NCBI GenBank assembly: GCA_946902875.1
Contig: OX336337.1
Location: 2,480,001 to 2,544,000 of the forward strand
Direction: 5' to 3'
Length of the DNA: 64,000 nucleotides
Source: Nematopogon swammerdamellus
Lineage: Eukaryota > Arthropoda > Insecta > Lepidoptera > Adelidae
In this document: positions 1-10,805 of the stretch, piece after piece
Layout of the letters: each line of letters begins with the position of its first letter
How positions within the stretch are numbered: position 1 is the stretch's first letter
Program-made: the position numbers and the translations under genes
The notes under the pieces: generated by a model
The model's database searches: none
Told to the model about the DNA's origin: nothing
The model's input: only the letters and a program-made list of their open reading frames with translations

Positions 1-1
1 G

Positions 2-928
2 GACTTAATTACGACCGCTTGTTGCGATAGGCTAAACTTAAAATTAAACCCGCCGCACAATACATTTGTTGCTGGAGTAGGTGACATAGCCAACCCTATT
101 GAAGGAGTCACCTGCTTGACTATCCGCTCCCGCTTGGACGATAATATAAGATTTAAAATACAACCTTTCGTCGTAAACCGCATCACTAATAAATTGCCTT
201 CAGCAAAAGTAGATATTTCGCGACTCGAATACCTACACGATTTACCACTTAGTGATTACGGTTACTTTGAACCTGCCGAAATCGACCTAATTCTCGGTGC
301 AGATTTATTCGCTCGCATCTTACGTAGTCAGACTGTCGCTCGCGCGCCTGGAGAACCGATCGCTATAGAGACCTCATTAGGTTATCTAGTACTAGGAGAA
401 GCGCCTGCGCTCCTAGGCCCGACGACGACGTGTAATATTATTCGCACATACTGTAACTTCGTTGATTTTAGTGAAGCAAGGCGAACAGAATCAAGTTTGC
501 CTACTTCGCAACGCAGTATTCCGCCGCCTCGCGCGTCATCATTGCCTGCTACAATCGCGAAAGAACCGCTTCAATTATATGAGTTGCCGCGTGTACCGGT
601 CAGCTTGCTCTGTAGCCCGCACCTAGCTATCGATACGAGTCAGTTAGTGCATGCTGGGGGGCTCGAGTTAGCGAAGTTATCCAGTAACTCGCCGCAGACG
701 ATTTCTATAAGTACACCTCCCGCACACCGAAACTTAATAGCAAAGGGCAGCTTGAGTAAGGTTAATTTACTGAACGATATGCTCCTCCCCTATCTATTCA
801 GCTACTATTATGACCGCTGCAAATACCTAATATTGTATTTGTTCACCGGAAGTCACGGCGTTCGTGAGATCGTGAACGGCCGTGCTGGGTCCGAAAAGTG
901 TAGGCGCGTAGTAAGCGCACAGTGGTGA
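2..928 (+). pseudogene. BEL/Pao retrotransposon Pol fragment, protease region
   Basis: The frame is open from base 2, so the ORF enters from outside the window and has no start here. The translation matches the retropepsin-like DUF1758 region of BEL/Pao polyproteins: an upstream block LITTACCDRLNL, then DLILGADLFARIL near base 300, then LGYLVLGEAP near base 385. In an intact element the reverse transcriptase follows. Here the frame continues through about 165 residues of low-complexity sequence that I do not recognise, and stops at 928 without any RT or integrase motif. I infer an internally deleted copy whose 5' LTR and gag lie to the left. Confident for the family, less so for the region after base 430. 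Confidence 0.75.
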
Positions 929-1020
929 ATATTTTCACACTGTCTAGTCCTACTTTCGCAAATTATACAGTCCACTAACTTTAATTTTTTTTTTTTTCTT
1001 GTTAATCCGCATTATTATTC

Positions 1021-1101
1021 TATCCGCTACACCGATAAAATGGTTTCGATCCGCTACACCGATAAAATGGTTTTCTATCCGCTACACCAATAAAATTGTT
1101 T
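1021..1101. repeat. Three tandem copies of a ~25-bp unit
   Basis: The motif ATCCGCTACACCGATAAAAT occurs twice and a third, slightly changed copy follows. It lies between the BEL/Pao ORF stop and the putative 3' LTR, so it is probably part of that element's internal region. Confidence 0.8.
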
Positions 1102-1219
1102 ATATTATTCGCATACTTAACATACGCTCGCACAATCTTTGGTAGGTATTTTCTAGGCAATCAATTTTTCCGTTTTTTTTTCTTTATATATTATTTTTGA
1201 AAGGACTTGGTCCTGTCAA

Positions 1220-1737
1220 GCTGGGGGGCATGGTTGGGCCAATTGCGTTGTAAATCGGTTGTGGTGACATTTCACCTAGTCCCTTCCTTGTCTGTCCCAT
1301 ATACCTACCTCACCGCCTGATGAAGGTAGCACAGTGCTGCCATCGCTCGCGCCGCCGCTGTCGAGCGGCTCGCGAGTCGTGATTCGAGTCTCCGCCGGCT
1401 GCGACGTCAAACTTGCGCGTTGCAGTTTTACCGCAAATGAAATATTATTTTTAACCGCTTCCGCCTTAATATTACATAATCCTACGCTCTGTATACTGTT
1501 TCTCGCCGCGAGTGTCGTTTCGCAACGCTGCGCTGCTGGAGACGAACCTCTTTGCGTGGTGGCCACCCGCTTCGCCGCGCCGCCTGGACATCCATCAGTG
1601 GTGAGTCCTGCACAATTTCCTTTCCTCCCCTGGTGTGATGTTCACTGCGACTGCATTTACAACGCAAGCCTATATAGGTACAATTTTTTATCATTTTGAA
1701 AAAACCTAAATTCCAGCGACCTACCGCCGCGTCACCA
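1220..1737 (+). mobile_element. Putative 3' LTR of the BEL/Pao element
   Basis: A purine-rich tract (GCTGGGGGGCA, about 1219-1229) is followed by TGGTTGGGCC, resembling the polypurine tract and LTR start of BEL/Pao elements. The right end is uncertain; CGTCACCA near 1730 is a candidate. The other LTR is not in the window, so the boundaries cannot be confirmed by comparison. Confidence 0.4.
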
Positions 1738-1815
1738 GATACGGTTTTAAAAAGGCTTTTATTTAAATTACAAATTAAAAAAAAGTCAAAAATGATTTAC
1801 ACTTACTAACTTATA

Positions 1816-1855
1816 GGAGTCGGGGACCGCTAAAATTTTGCGGTCCCCAGACTCC
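1816..1855. repeat. Short inverted repeat (hairpin)
   Basis: GGAGTCGGGGACCGC pairs with GCGGTCCCCAGACTCC around a 9-base loop, leaving one bulged base. A second related half (CGATCCCCCGACTCC) occurs near 1910-1925. The rest of 1738-2211 is AT-rich with no gene seen. Confidence 0.7.
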
Positions 1856-2211
1856 TTTTACTTAGTAAATAAATAAAAAACTCAGGGCTGCGCGGGTATT
1901 TACTTAGCGATCCCCCGACTCCTTTAAATAAACGGCAATTATTTTTGACTTTTTAAGGGTTGGGTTGGGTTACCTACTGACGTATCTATATTTCGCTTTT
2001 TTTAAAGGCAACTAAACATGATTTCAATAAATGTTTTAACATATTTTTTCAACGGTACTGAATTCCCAAACACATTCTATTCACTTGTGATGTACGTAAC
2101 TAGCAGGATTATCAATCATTCGCATGTCTAGCTAGACTCTAGTCAGTCCGGCGAGCCGACCGATCAATAATACGAGAATGAGCAAGAACCATCTACAAGT
2201 GCGATATAATA

Positions 2212-2726
2212 CAGGGTGTCCCCGGACAGGTGTAGTTCCTTTAAGGAGGGTATTCTACGTCTTGTAACAAAAGCACTGAGGTGTAGTTCCTTTAAGGAGG
2301 CTGTTCTACGTCTTGTAACAAAAGCACTGGTGAAATATTTTTTTAAATATGTGTTTTCATTAAAATTTTGGGATTTCCTAACAAACTAAATGCATACTAC
2401 AATGTGTGGGCGTCTTTAGACCGCGCGACTGTGAAACGCAAGGCGGAATGAATGACGCGGGTCGGGGCGCGAGCGGTACGAGGGCTGGCCGGGCTATCGT
2501 TTTGCTTTCACTCGCGTCGCGTACCAACCGCATTTCCGCTGCTCGCTGCCCCGCGCCCGGCGCTTGCCCGATTAGAGCATTACAACATTATACTAAATTA
2601 ATAACTTTAAAAATTTATATCTCCGCAACAGGCGTACCTAGAACCCTACTTATCTTACTAATTATGTTTGTTACAAAGCGTAGAATAGCCTCCTTAAAGG
2701 AACTACACCAGTCCGGGGACACCCTG
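2212..2726. mobile_element. Non-autonomous DNA transposon with CAGGGTGTCC ends, TA target
   Basis: The left end CAGGGTGTCCCCGGAC and right end GTCCGGGGACACCCTG are inverted copies, each flanked by TA, as expected for mariner/Tc1-type insertion. Inside the left end the subterminal block GTGTAGTTCCTTTAAGGAGG occurs twice in tandem; the right end has one inverted copy. The centre holds a GC-rich stretch (about 2415-2575) unlike the ends. No transposase ORF is present. Confidence 0.85.
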
Positions 2727-3332
2727 TATACGGAGGGGGTTTAACTTACACGTCTAGAATATTGTACTCATAGGGTTGCTCATACCCAACCTACGTTGGG
2801 TTGCTAAATCATAATTTTTATCCATCGAGCTGTGACGCTCCATGATTTCATTGGACACTCGGCTTCGCTCGCGTGAATTTCGTATTTAAAAAGAAGAAAG
2901 TAAGTAAGCCTGCTACCGTACCTTTTATTTAGCCCATTCTGTGTCACGTATTACAATAGGCCAGTAAGGAATAGGCAAATCAGGAGTTGGCGAATAAAGA
3001 ATTGGCCAGTACGGAAGTAGGCGAGTGTGGAACCCCCGACTTAAATGTCCTCGTACTAAGTTTCATCTAATTCGGGTGATCGGTTTAAGAGTTATGGAGG
3101 AACATACTTACATACAGAAAAGATTTCTAAAATCGTCAATTTAGTTTTAGTATCACACATAGAGTCTAAAAACGCAAAATTATTAGTATATATGAAATTC
3201 AAATTCAGAAACTTACCTTCAATCAAATTCACAGTTTCGCATCGTTAAAATAAATGAAAACAAACATATATTACAAATAAATTTATTAAATATACTTTTC
3301 CGCAAAAAAAACATGAAATATCAAAAAACGTT
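2727..3332. other. Intergenic, 3' flank of the coiled-coil gene
   Basis: No gene is seen. At 2955-3032 there is a degenerate short tandem array of units like AGGAATAGGCAAATC / GGAAGTAGGCGAG. The minus-strand AATAAA at 3282-3287 is a candidate poly(A) signal for the gene at 3333-5411. Confidence 0.5.
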
Positions 3333-5411
3333 TTATTTAGAGAAAATATTAGCCACGCTAGGATGCTCGATAAGAAAGATTTTCAAAGATTCAGCTCTGT
3401 TCATAGCAAACATACGGGAGTCACAATCATAATCGTGCAGCGAAGATCCCATTACTTTGAATCTAGGTTTAGTTTCTAAGGGATTGAATATCTGAGAATT
3501 TGTTATAACACCAGACAGCAATTTTTCGATTTCGTCTGGTATGCAGAAGCAAATTGTTTCATATTCGATGTCTCCGAATTGAGTGCCGATGTCGCGGCAG
3601 AGTGGAGTCACATTGGACGGGGTTGACGAATTTTCACTTATTTTCTTCGTAGTTAATATTTTCAAAATTGATGGAGTGCAAGCGACATACTGCGGTAGCA
3701 TGTTTGACGGATATCTTTTATGACCCATCATGTAGAGCGGCATGTGATCTTTCAGTTTTTTCTTAACTTTAAGAGCACACTCGCACGATTTTAATTTCTT
3801 TACGGGTACGTCCGAAATTGAGAACTTTTGAGAGTCTGAAATATGATCAGATGAATCTTCAGATATGTCGCATTCGCACGTGCAAGCGCATGTGCATGGT
3901 ACTTCGTTGAGAATGTGTAATATCTCACTTCGAATAAAATTCAAAAGGCTAGTTTCTAACGTAAAGTCGTCTTGCGTTTCGATAACGTTTGCAGATTCAT
4001 CGCTGTCGGCCAAAATAGTTGCACCTTCCCTATCAATAAATTCTTCTAATTTATCAGAAAACATTTCATAGTTGTCGCAAGCGGAATAGATGAATTTTTT
4101 ATTTACTACGAAAAGTGGCAAATTACTTTTACTTCTTGCCGTCTTGCAAAGATTCTTGTCAAAATATTTTCGTTTGAAGTCTCCACATATTACAAATGGT
4201 TTCACAGGTAATTTTGCTGTTTCAGAATCAAAAGTACACGTTTCATTTTCTATATCTACTGGACACTCATCTTCTAATAAGAAATAATTTGAGTTATCGT
4301 GATCATCCAAAGTATCTTTTAAATGTGTATTCATCATTTGTTCAATGTTTTTGAAAAAATCAGCTTGTTCTGGCACACATTTCAAGCAATGCAAAACAAA
4401 TGTCTTAAAATAGCTCATGATATGATCCACTTTGTTTTGCCATAATTGATTTAAATATTGAGTTTTTATTTCATTTTCCTTTAAATCTTGAAATGTCAGC
4501 TCTCCTAAAGCAATACTGTCAGTCAGATCCTTCATGACGTTTGTATGTTTTTCTTGAATTTCTTCACTTTGTTTCCTGCAGTCAAATTTCTCCGTCAGTG
4601 CAATGTATGCTTCAAATGCTAAATTTTGATACCCCATTCGTTCCCTCATCGTATCCGTAGCTTTTTGTTTTTCATTGTATATTTCTTTAACAGTGTCTAC
4701 TGTCGTTTTCCTTTCGTTTTCAAAACACGCAATAAATTGCTTTTTCATATTAAATTGTTTCTCTATCAATTTTTTTGAAAAACGCTTTATAATCATCTCA
4801 TTTTGTTGTTGTAGTAATAATAGGTACTGGGATTCCATGAATGCATGTAATTCATCTTTTAGATTCAGCACGCTTTTGACGGACGAATATTGTAGTACAC
4901 TTTCTAGTTCGGTCAATGATGTCACGTAGAGCATTTCAAATTGTTTCATTGCTTCTTTGAGTTTCTTTTTAGATTTGTTTGATTCAATTTCTGTACTTTC
5001 ACCCCACTGCTTTAAACGCGCCGTTGCCACCTCGTTTTTCCACTTGGAGTCAGCATCTTTCATCATCTTACTACTCTGAAGTTGAACAGAGTTTTGATGA
5101 TCCTCTAAGAGTTTTGGCACGAACAAACAAATACCAGTATATCCTAATTTTTGCAAATGCTCTTTTTTCATAGGCTTCATAGTAGAACGGCCTGCGAGTA
5201 AGTCACTGGGGTGAACCAACTGGTCTTTTCCACCGCCTTTTAGCGTTGGTTCAAGGCCGGCATATACTTTCAACTTGTGGGTCATAGATTCAAAGTAAAC
5301 CTTTGCCAGAGCATCACCCATATGCTTTTTCATCGTGCTTTGTGTAGGGACTTCATTTTTTTCTTCGAAACACTTTCGCAAATAGTAGTTTTCGTTTAGA
5401 TTGGATAGCAT
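3333..5411 (-). CDS. Uncharacterised 692-residue coiled-coil protein
   Basis: A single uninterrupted minus-strand ORF, by far the longest non-transposon frame in the window. I do not recognise the family. Residues about 90-330 are rich in Lys, Glu, Gln and Leu and look like long coiled coil, including an LLLLQQQNEM stretch. A Cys-rich patch, CTCACTCECD, lies near residue 512. There is no signal peptide or membrane segment and no reverse transcriptase or transposase motif. The ATG at 5411 is preceded by TTTATTTTCAG (AG at 5421-5422), a good splice acceptor, and the frame is open back to it, so an upstream exon is likely and the true N-terminus may be longer. The stop overlaps an AATAAA (3332-3337) and another follows at 3282-3287. 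Large single-exon coiled-coil genes in insects are often testis-expressed; that is only a guess here. Confidence 0.7.
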   Translation of the reverse strand: MLSNLNENYYLRKCFEEKNEVPTQSTMKKHMGDALAKVYFESMTHKLKVYAGLEPTLKGGGKDQLVHPSDLLAGRSTMKPMKKEHLQKLGYTGICLFVPKLLEDHQNSVQLQSSKMMKDADSKWKNEVATARLKQWGESTEIESNKSKKKLKEAMKQFEMLYVTSLTELESVLQYSSVKSVLNLKDELHAFMESQYLLLLQQQNEMIIKRFSKKLIEKQFNMKKQFIACFENERKTTVDTVKEIYNEKQKATDTMRERMGYQNLAFEAYIALTEKFDCRKQSEEIQEKHTNVMKDLTDSIALGELTFQDLKENEIKTQYLNQLWQNKVDHIMSYFKTFVLHCLKCVPEQADFFKNIEQMMNTHLKDTLDDHDNSNYFLLEDECPVDIENETCTFDSETAKLPVKPFVICGDFKRKYFDKNLCKTARSKSNLPLFVVNKKFIYSACDNYEMFSDKLEEFIDREGATILADSDESANVIETQDDFTLETSLLNFIRSEILHILNEVPCTCACTCECDISEDSSDHISDSQKFSISDVPVKKLKSCECALKVKKKLKDHMPLYMMGHKRYPSNMLPQYVACTPSILKILTTKKISENSSTPSNVTPLCRDIGTQFGDIEYETICFCIPDEIEKLLSGVITNSQIFNPLETKPRFKVMGSSLHDYDCDSRMFAMNRAESLKIFLIEHPSVANIFSK

Positions 5412-6386
5412 TTTGTAAATCTGAAAATAAAATAAAGCTATAGGTATAGAAAATATATTTAAAATATAATAAACAAAACGTCATCAAATGACATTAATAT
5501 GACATATGAGTCAGATTGACACCAATACTACTCTATGGATTAACTTCTTTTTTTTTCCTTCGATGGCAAGTGACCTCTTGACTCTTGACCCTTAAGTTGA
5601 AGCTCAATCTGCCAGTGTCAAGTTGAAGATCCAAGCAAGTTCCAAAAGTGTAAAAAAAAAGACTACCACTCCAACACATTGTGAGTAGACTAAAAAAGAA
5701 AGATGAATTTAGATGTGAATATTGCTATAATTTTAATTTATTTTGACCAAAAAAGTTCTGGAGAACCAAAATAATACGCAGGTTATAAATAAGGATAGAT
5801 AGGAGATGAATAGAATTTAATTAACAGGGAGAGAAACTTTAATTTTAGGAAGACGCGGATAAATTTTCATTTTTTTATAATAAGGACATAATAGGGGAAA
5901 TAACTTTAGAACAATTAAAATTGAAAAAAACCAGGGCTTCGTAGGAATCTCTGATTTTAATTTAAAATAAAATATGCCCTTTTGACGTGATAACGTCACG
6001 TCTTATAAATTGATGAACACCGGCTGCACGCACGAAAAAGTATCACGTTCCATCTGAGCCTGTGTGTGCAAGCGAGAGCGCGTAACAAGCGATAGAGAGG
6101 CACAATCGGCCCAACCGTTCCCAGTAGTCTTTCCACTTTATGACTTTATCACCTAAGACTATCGTCCGTAAACCGACTTTACAGACAACCAATTTTTTTT
6201 ACTAGTTTTAGACCAATTATTTAGTCCGAACATTTTATACCGTACAGCGCCGCGCCGTCACTGCATAATTATGGTAGTAATTTCTTTTTTTTTTTTATTT
6301 ATTATTGGCTTGGATGCCCGGTCCTTCTGCCATTTCTTTAATTTTATTTTCTTTAATTTATATATTTTCCACTGTATCTCCTTATA
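5412..6386. other. Upstream flank of the coiled-coil gene
   Basis: AT-rich sequence with no supported ORF. A splice acceptor for the downstream gene sits at 5421-5422, so the promoter and first exon probably lie in or beyond this stretch, but I could not place them. Confidence 0.4.
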
Positions 6387-7530
6387 CAGGGTGGCCCAGT
6401 TATAGTGGTCCAAAATTTTTTTTTAGATGGAGGACATCAGGTTGACTCATTTAAAAACAACATTAGTTCCGCGAAAATCAATAGTTTAGAAGTTATGATT
6501 TTATTTTTATTTTTTTGAAATTTCTCTATTTTAGTCACATTAACCGCTCTAGTTGGATATCTATTCCACAAAATCGAATAAAATTTGGTACGGAAGTAGA
6601 GGAGACATGTAGCTAGTACGTAATAAATAGTTTTTAGGTTCACTCCTAGACTGTACTGTTACTATAGCCCTTTCAGTGAATTTTAGTTCAGTTTACATTA
6701 AAACTGACAAATTTTTGAAAAATCACTGTGAAAAAAAAAGTACTACCGGAGATTTGCCCATGCCCTTAAAAACTACCTATACATATCACAATTCTCCAGA
6801 CCAAAAAATTTTAGTGCTGTAACAATTGTAACATATAGAATATCAACATAATGTGTACAAAGTCACTACAATAAAAAGAGACGATTACCTTAATTAAAAA
6901 AACATTTTTTTTTAACATTACTAAACAGTTTTTCATGTGTAGATTAGCGCTGTTAGAGACAGGTTTGTGAATAATGTGAAATAGTGGTTAAACTAACGTT
7001 GTGAAAAAAATAAGATTTTAAAAATTAAGGTAATCGTCACTTTTTATTGTAGTGACTTTGCACAAATGATGTTAATTTTGAATATGTTACAATTGTAACA
7101 CCACTACAATTTTTGGTCTGGAGAATTGTGATATGTATAGGTAGTTTTTAAGGGCATGGGCAAATCTCCGGTAGTACGTTTTTTTTCACTGTGATTTTTC
7201 AAAAATTAACCAGTTTTAATGTAAACTGAACAAAAATTCACTGAATGGGCTATAGAAACAGTACAGTCTAGGAGTAAACCTAAAAACTATTCATTACGTA
7301 CTAGCTACATGTCTCCTCTACTTCCATACCAAATTTTATTCGATTTTGTGGAATAGATATCCAACTAGAGCGGTTAATGTGACTAAAATAGAGAAATTTC
7401 AAAGAAAGTTAAAAAAAATCATAACTTCTAAACTATTGATTTTCGCGGAACTAATGTTTTTTTTAAATGAGTCAACATGATGTCCTCCATCTAAAAAAAA
7501 TTTTTGGACCACTATAACTGGGCCACCCTG
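6387..7530. mobile_element. 1.14-kb fold-back DNA element with very long inverted repeats
   Basis: The ends CAGGGTGGCCCAGTTATAGT and its inverse are each flanked by TA. The inverted arms run about 510 bp (6387-6895 and 7024-7530) with only scattered differences, around a core of about 130 bp. CAGGGTG termini and a TA target resemble the element at 2212-2726, suggesting the same superfamily. No transposase; short ORFs in the arms are copies of one another and not genes. Confidence 0.9.
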
Positions 7531-7544
7531 TATATATAATTCTT

Positions 7545-7612
7545 GAAATGAAATGAAAATGAAATGAAATGAAATGAAATGAAATGAAATGAAATGAAAT
7601 GAAAATATACTT
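7545..7612 (-). repeat. (TTTCA)n 3' tail of a LINE
   Basis: About ten GAAAT units on the plus strand, i.e. TTTCA repeats on the minus strand, directly after the sequence TTGTGCAATAAAGTATATTT. This is the terminal repeat of the LINE fragment that continues to 8513. Confidence 0.85.
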
Positions 7613-8513
7613 TATTGCACAAAAAGTGACAAAAGGCGGACTTAAAGCCTAAGGGCATTATCTGCCAGTCATACCTGGGATTGTGAGTAGGGTAGGTGGG
7701 TAGTGCGGAAAATTAAATGAGATTTTTTTTTAAGGTTACAAAACTAAACAATAAAACATAGATAATAGTAATAACATACAACTAAATCCATTCGTGATTT
7801 ACATACATACAAGTTCAAAAGTACATATACATATACGCAATATAAACAAATACATACATACATACCTAATGCAGTTTCTAAACAAGCGATAACACACATG
7901 GAAACATTAAGGGTTTGAAAACATATGTTCCCTCAAACGGGATTTGAAAATATTGTGGGAAGCGGAAGTACGGAGAGTGGCAAGGAGTTGGTTCCAGAGA
8001 CGAGCTGATTCAACAGCAAAAGAATGGGTATAGAATGAACTGGAATGAATCGGAATACAAAGAAGGTTTCCATCCATGAACCTCAAAGAAGCACCATGAC
8101 TCGAAAGAAATTGGAATTTCGAACGGAGATATTCTGGAGCACGGGGATCGAACAAAACGGAATATAGAAGGGAAAGAATGTGAGTTTTCCTACGCGCTCG
8201 TACTGTAGGCCACTTCAACTTGGTGCGGTATTCAGTTATGTGGTCATATTTTCTGAGGTTGAAGATATACCTGACGCACGTATTTTGTAGGCGCTCGAGT
8301 TTATTGAGTAATGACTCATTTAGATCTAGGAAGCAGACGTCAGCATAGTCAATAATAGAGAGTAGAAGAGATTGTGCTGGGGCCGTTTTAGTATGTTCCG
8401 GAAGAAAATTTTGAAGACGCTTTAGCGAGTGTAATGAACCATAGACCTTCCGACAAATTGTACCAACCTGAGGAGACCACGAAAGAGTTTGGTCGAACAA
8501 TATACCGAGGTTT
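7613..8513 (-). mobile_element. 5'-truncated LINE (LINE-2), RT C-terminus and 3' UTR
   Basis: The minus-strand frame begins abruptly after an in-frame stop at about 8511 with NLGILFDQTLSW, the block that follows the reverse transcriptase palm in jockey/CR1-group LINEs. The 3' UTR runs to the (TTTCA)n tail. A short relative of the 3' UTR lies at 53965-54098 on the plus strand. Confidence 0.85.
7907..8500 (-). pseudogene. LINE reverse transcriptase, C-terminal fragment (197 aa)
   Basis: Carries the post-palm block FDQTLSWSPQVGTICRKVYG and the C-terminal pattern typical of jockey/CR1-type LINEs: LLLSIIDYADVCF, LERLQNTCVRYIFNLRKYDH, LKWPTVRARRKTHILSLLY and SFAVESARLWNQL. The palm with FADD and the endonuclease are missing through 5' truncation on insertion. 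The ATG used by the reading frame is internal to the original protein, so this is a dead fragment. Confidence 0.85.
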
Positions 8514-8815
8514 TAGAATTCTTCTGTACGTGTGTTTGTCACCTAACTCCGCCTAAACGGCTGGACCGATTTTGATGAAATTTGTGTGTATATTTGAGTG
8601 GTTCCCTGAATGGTTTGAAAATACAAATGAACCCTGTAGATGGCGTCGTAATAAGTCCACGCGGTCTTGAGAGAATATTGTTATATGAAACAAACCCTTC
8701 ACATAAAAAAAAATAAAAAATGTATACTGTATGCCTCGAAGATCTGACTTTATAACTATATCAGGTTCAAAATAAAAAAATATATATTTAACTTAACACA
8801 ATCATTGTCTGGGTA
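8514..8815. other. Dispersed repeat, no gene
   Basis: Contains AACTCCGCCTAAACGGCTGG followed by ACCGATTTTGATGAAATTTG, a motif repeated in variant form near 13225, 20095 and 61990. It is part of common insect interspersed repeats. No ORF is supported. Confidence 0.4.
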
Positions 8816-9145
8816 AATGGACGGAGGTAAGCAGAGTAATCGGTGTTGTGCTGCAAGAACTCTGGTAAATTACAGCACAACACCGACCACCACGTTTCGC
8901 AAAGTATTCGAACAAGATTCAATCGATCAAGCAGCAAGTAAGGCACGAAGACCCACCCGCCGCATGACTCGGTGGAAGGACCGGGCCAAAGGGAGAGGTG
9001 GCAAGCCTGTCGCCCTTTAGCTCGGCATCTCGTCCTTATTCCTTAATAGCCTTTCACGACATGCACGGGCCGAGACGCAGTGGGGCTATTCTTTTTAAGT
9101 AGGTACCGGCCTCACACATTACCTATAGGCTGTGTGAGGCCGGTA
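8816..9145 (+). mobile_element. Family B repeat copy
   Basis: Nearly complete copy. It shows GTAAGCAGAGTAATCGGTG, the hairpin CGGTGTTGTGCTG / CAGCACAACACCG, then GCAGCAAGTAAGGCACGAAG and the terminal module ending ACCGGCCTCACAC. An extra inverted TGTGTGAGGCCGGTA follows, making a hairpin at 9104-9147. Confidence 0.85.
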
Positions 9146-9179
9146 ATTTAAAAAAAAGTAAACTTAAAAACATTAATAG

Positions 9180-10085
9180 TAGGTAACGATAGGCTAAGGG
9201 GTGTATGTGTATCAGATACTGATCACGTTTCCCATACCAATTTTACGATATAAAAAATGTGCCTTCTTATTAAGGTGAAATACGCGCACTTCACGTATTA
9301 AATTTGAGGAGTATGTTTTTTATATCGTAAAAAAATAAAAATTGGTATGGGAACGTGATCAGTATCTGATACACATATACCCCTTAGCGTATCGTTATCT
9401 ATTAATGAAAGACCTTATTATACAGAAATGCACAGAAAGCACGCTCGTATACCTTCTTTTAGCCTACTATAAAAAAATCTAAAAAAAAAGTTAAAACTAT
9501 AAAGAGCTTTTGAACCGCCGGACGCATTAAAACTGCCCCTCCGCTGCCGCCGTGGCGGTGAGTGAGTAGGTTTTTTATATCGTAAAAAAATTAAAATTGG
9601 TATGGGAACGTGATCAGTATCTGATACACATACACCCCTTAGCGTATCGTTACCTATTAATGAAAGACCTTATAATACAGAAATGCACAGAAAGCACGCT
9701 CGTATACCTTCTTTTAGCCTACTATAAAAAAATCTCAAAAAAAAAAGTTAAAACTATAAAGAGCTTTTGAACCGCCGGACGCGTTAAAACTGCCCCTCCG
9801 CCGCCCCGCCGTGGCGGTGAGTGAGTAGGTATTTTATATCGTAAAAAAATTAAAATTGGTATGGGAACGTGATCAGTATCTGATACACATACACCCCTTA
9901 GCGTATCGTTACCTACTCATGAAAGACCTTATATACACAAATGCACAGAAAGCACGCTGGTACACCTTCTTTTAGCCTACTAAAAAAAAAATCTAAAAAA
10001 AGTAAAAACCATAAAGAGCTTTTGAACCGCCGGACGTGTTAAAACTGCCCCACCGCCGCCACGGCGGAGGCGGAGGGGGAGGCAT
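9180..10085. repeat. Three tandem ~255-bp units with an inverted left arm
   Basis: Units start near 9316, 9570 and 9829, each with TATATCGTAAAAAAAT, then AACGTGATCAGTATCTGATA, then GAACCGCCGGACGYGTTAAA and a GC-rich CCGCCG block. At 9183-9258 the first ~75 bp of the unit appears inverted, so the outer edge can fold back. Spacings of 254 and 259 bp and very high identity indicate recent tandem duplication within a DNA-element-like repeat. No ORF. Confidence 0.85.
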
Positions 10086-10360
10086 TCACAAATTTAATTT
10101 TGCCCCGCTCCGTGATGTAGGACGTAATAAAATTTCGAATATGTTATAGCTAAGACGCCCCAGAATGCCGGCTAATAGGCAGCGGGGTAACACCTCGCCG
10201 TCTTATTACGAGCCCGAATAAACTGGGGGATGAATTGTGGAATACTTGGACGTGTCTACCCTCACCGGCCTTATTACGTGTAATACTGAGCTTTAGCTAA
10301 CCTACCATTGATAATTCAAAATATAATTTAAAATTTATCAAATTTATTTTATTTATTTGC
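10086..10360. other. No gene seen
   Basis: Moderately AT-rich sequence without a supported ORF or recognised repeat. Confidence 0.3.
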
Positions 10361-10673
10361 TAGGGAACCAGGGAGTAGGCCAGTTTATGACTACCCAGGG
10401 AAAAAAATCGCAGTCATTAGTTTTTTATGATATGAGCATTTTTTGAAATTCTACATAATGTATAAAGCGGCCGATATCGGCCGCTCCGTCTGCAAAAGGT
10501 CAATATTTTTTTGTGGTAAAACTATGGGCATTTTGGTTTTATTTGGGATACTGATCAGTAGCAGAGTTATTTAAAAACAAATGACTCCGATTTTTTTTTT
10601 CTTATTTTTCCCTGGGTAGTCATAAACTGGCCTATTCCATGGTTTACGCTTGACGTTGAGTTTTGGGACACGT
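10361..10673. mobile_element. MITE with ACGTGTCC-type inverted ends, left end truncated
   Basis: Left block GAACCAGGGAGTAGGCCAGT and right block ACTGGCCTATTCCATGG are inverted. The right end continues CGCTTGACGTTGAGTTTTGG and ACACGT. The outer ~27 bp of the left end is missing. The complete relative is at 40176-40445. An 18-bp perfect palindrome, GCGGCCGATATCGGCCGC, lies at 10467-10484. Confidence 0.75.
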
Positions 10674-10805
10674 TGTATATTATATTGATGACACTAGAAA
10701 GATCTGTCTCGCAGAGACAGTTTTCGACAGTGTTACGTAGACATTGTAATGTATGTGCTTACCAATTATATACCAACCATGTCAGTTTTCATTTAAAAAA
10801 AAAAA

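Noticed and set aside
9180..10085. CRISPR-like array
   Set aside because: Units are ~255 bp, directly adjacent without unique spacers, in an insect genome.
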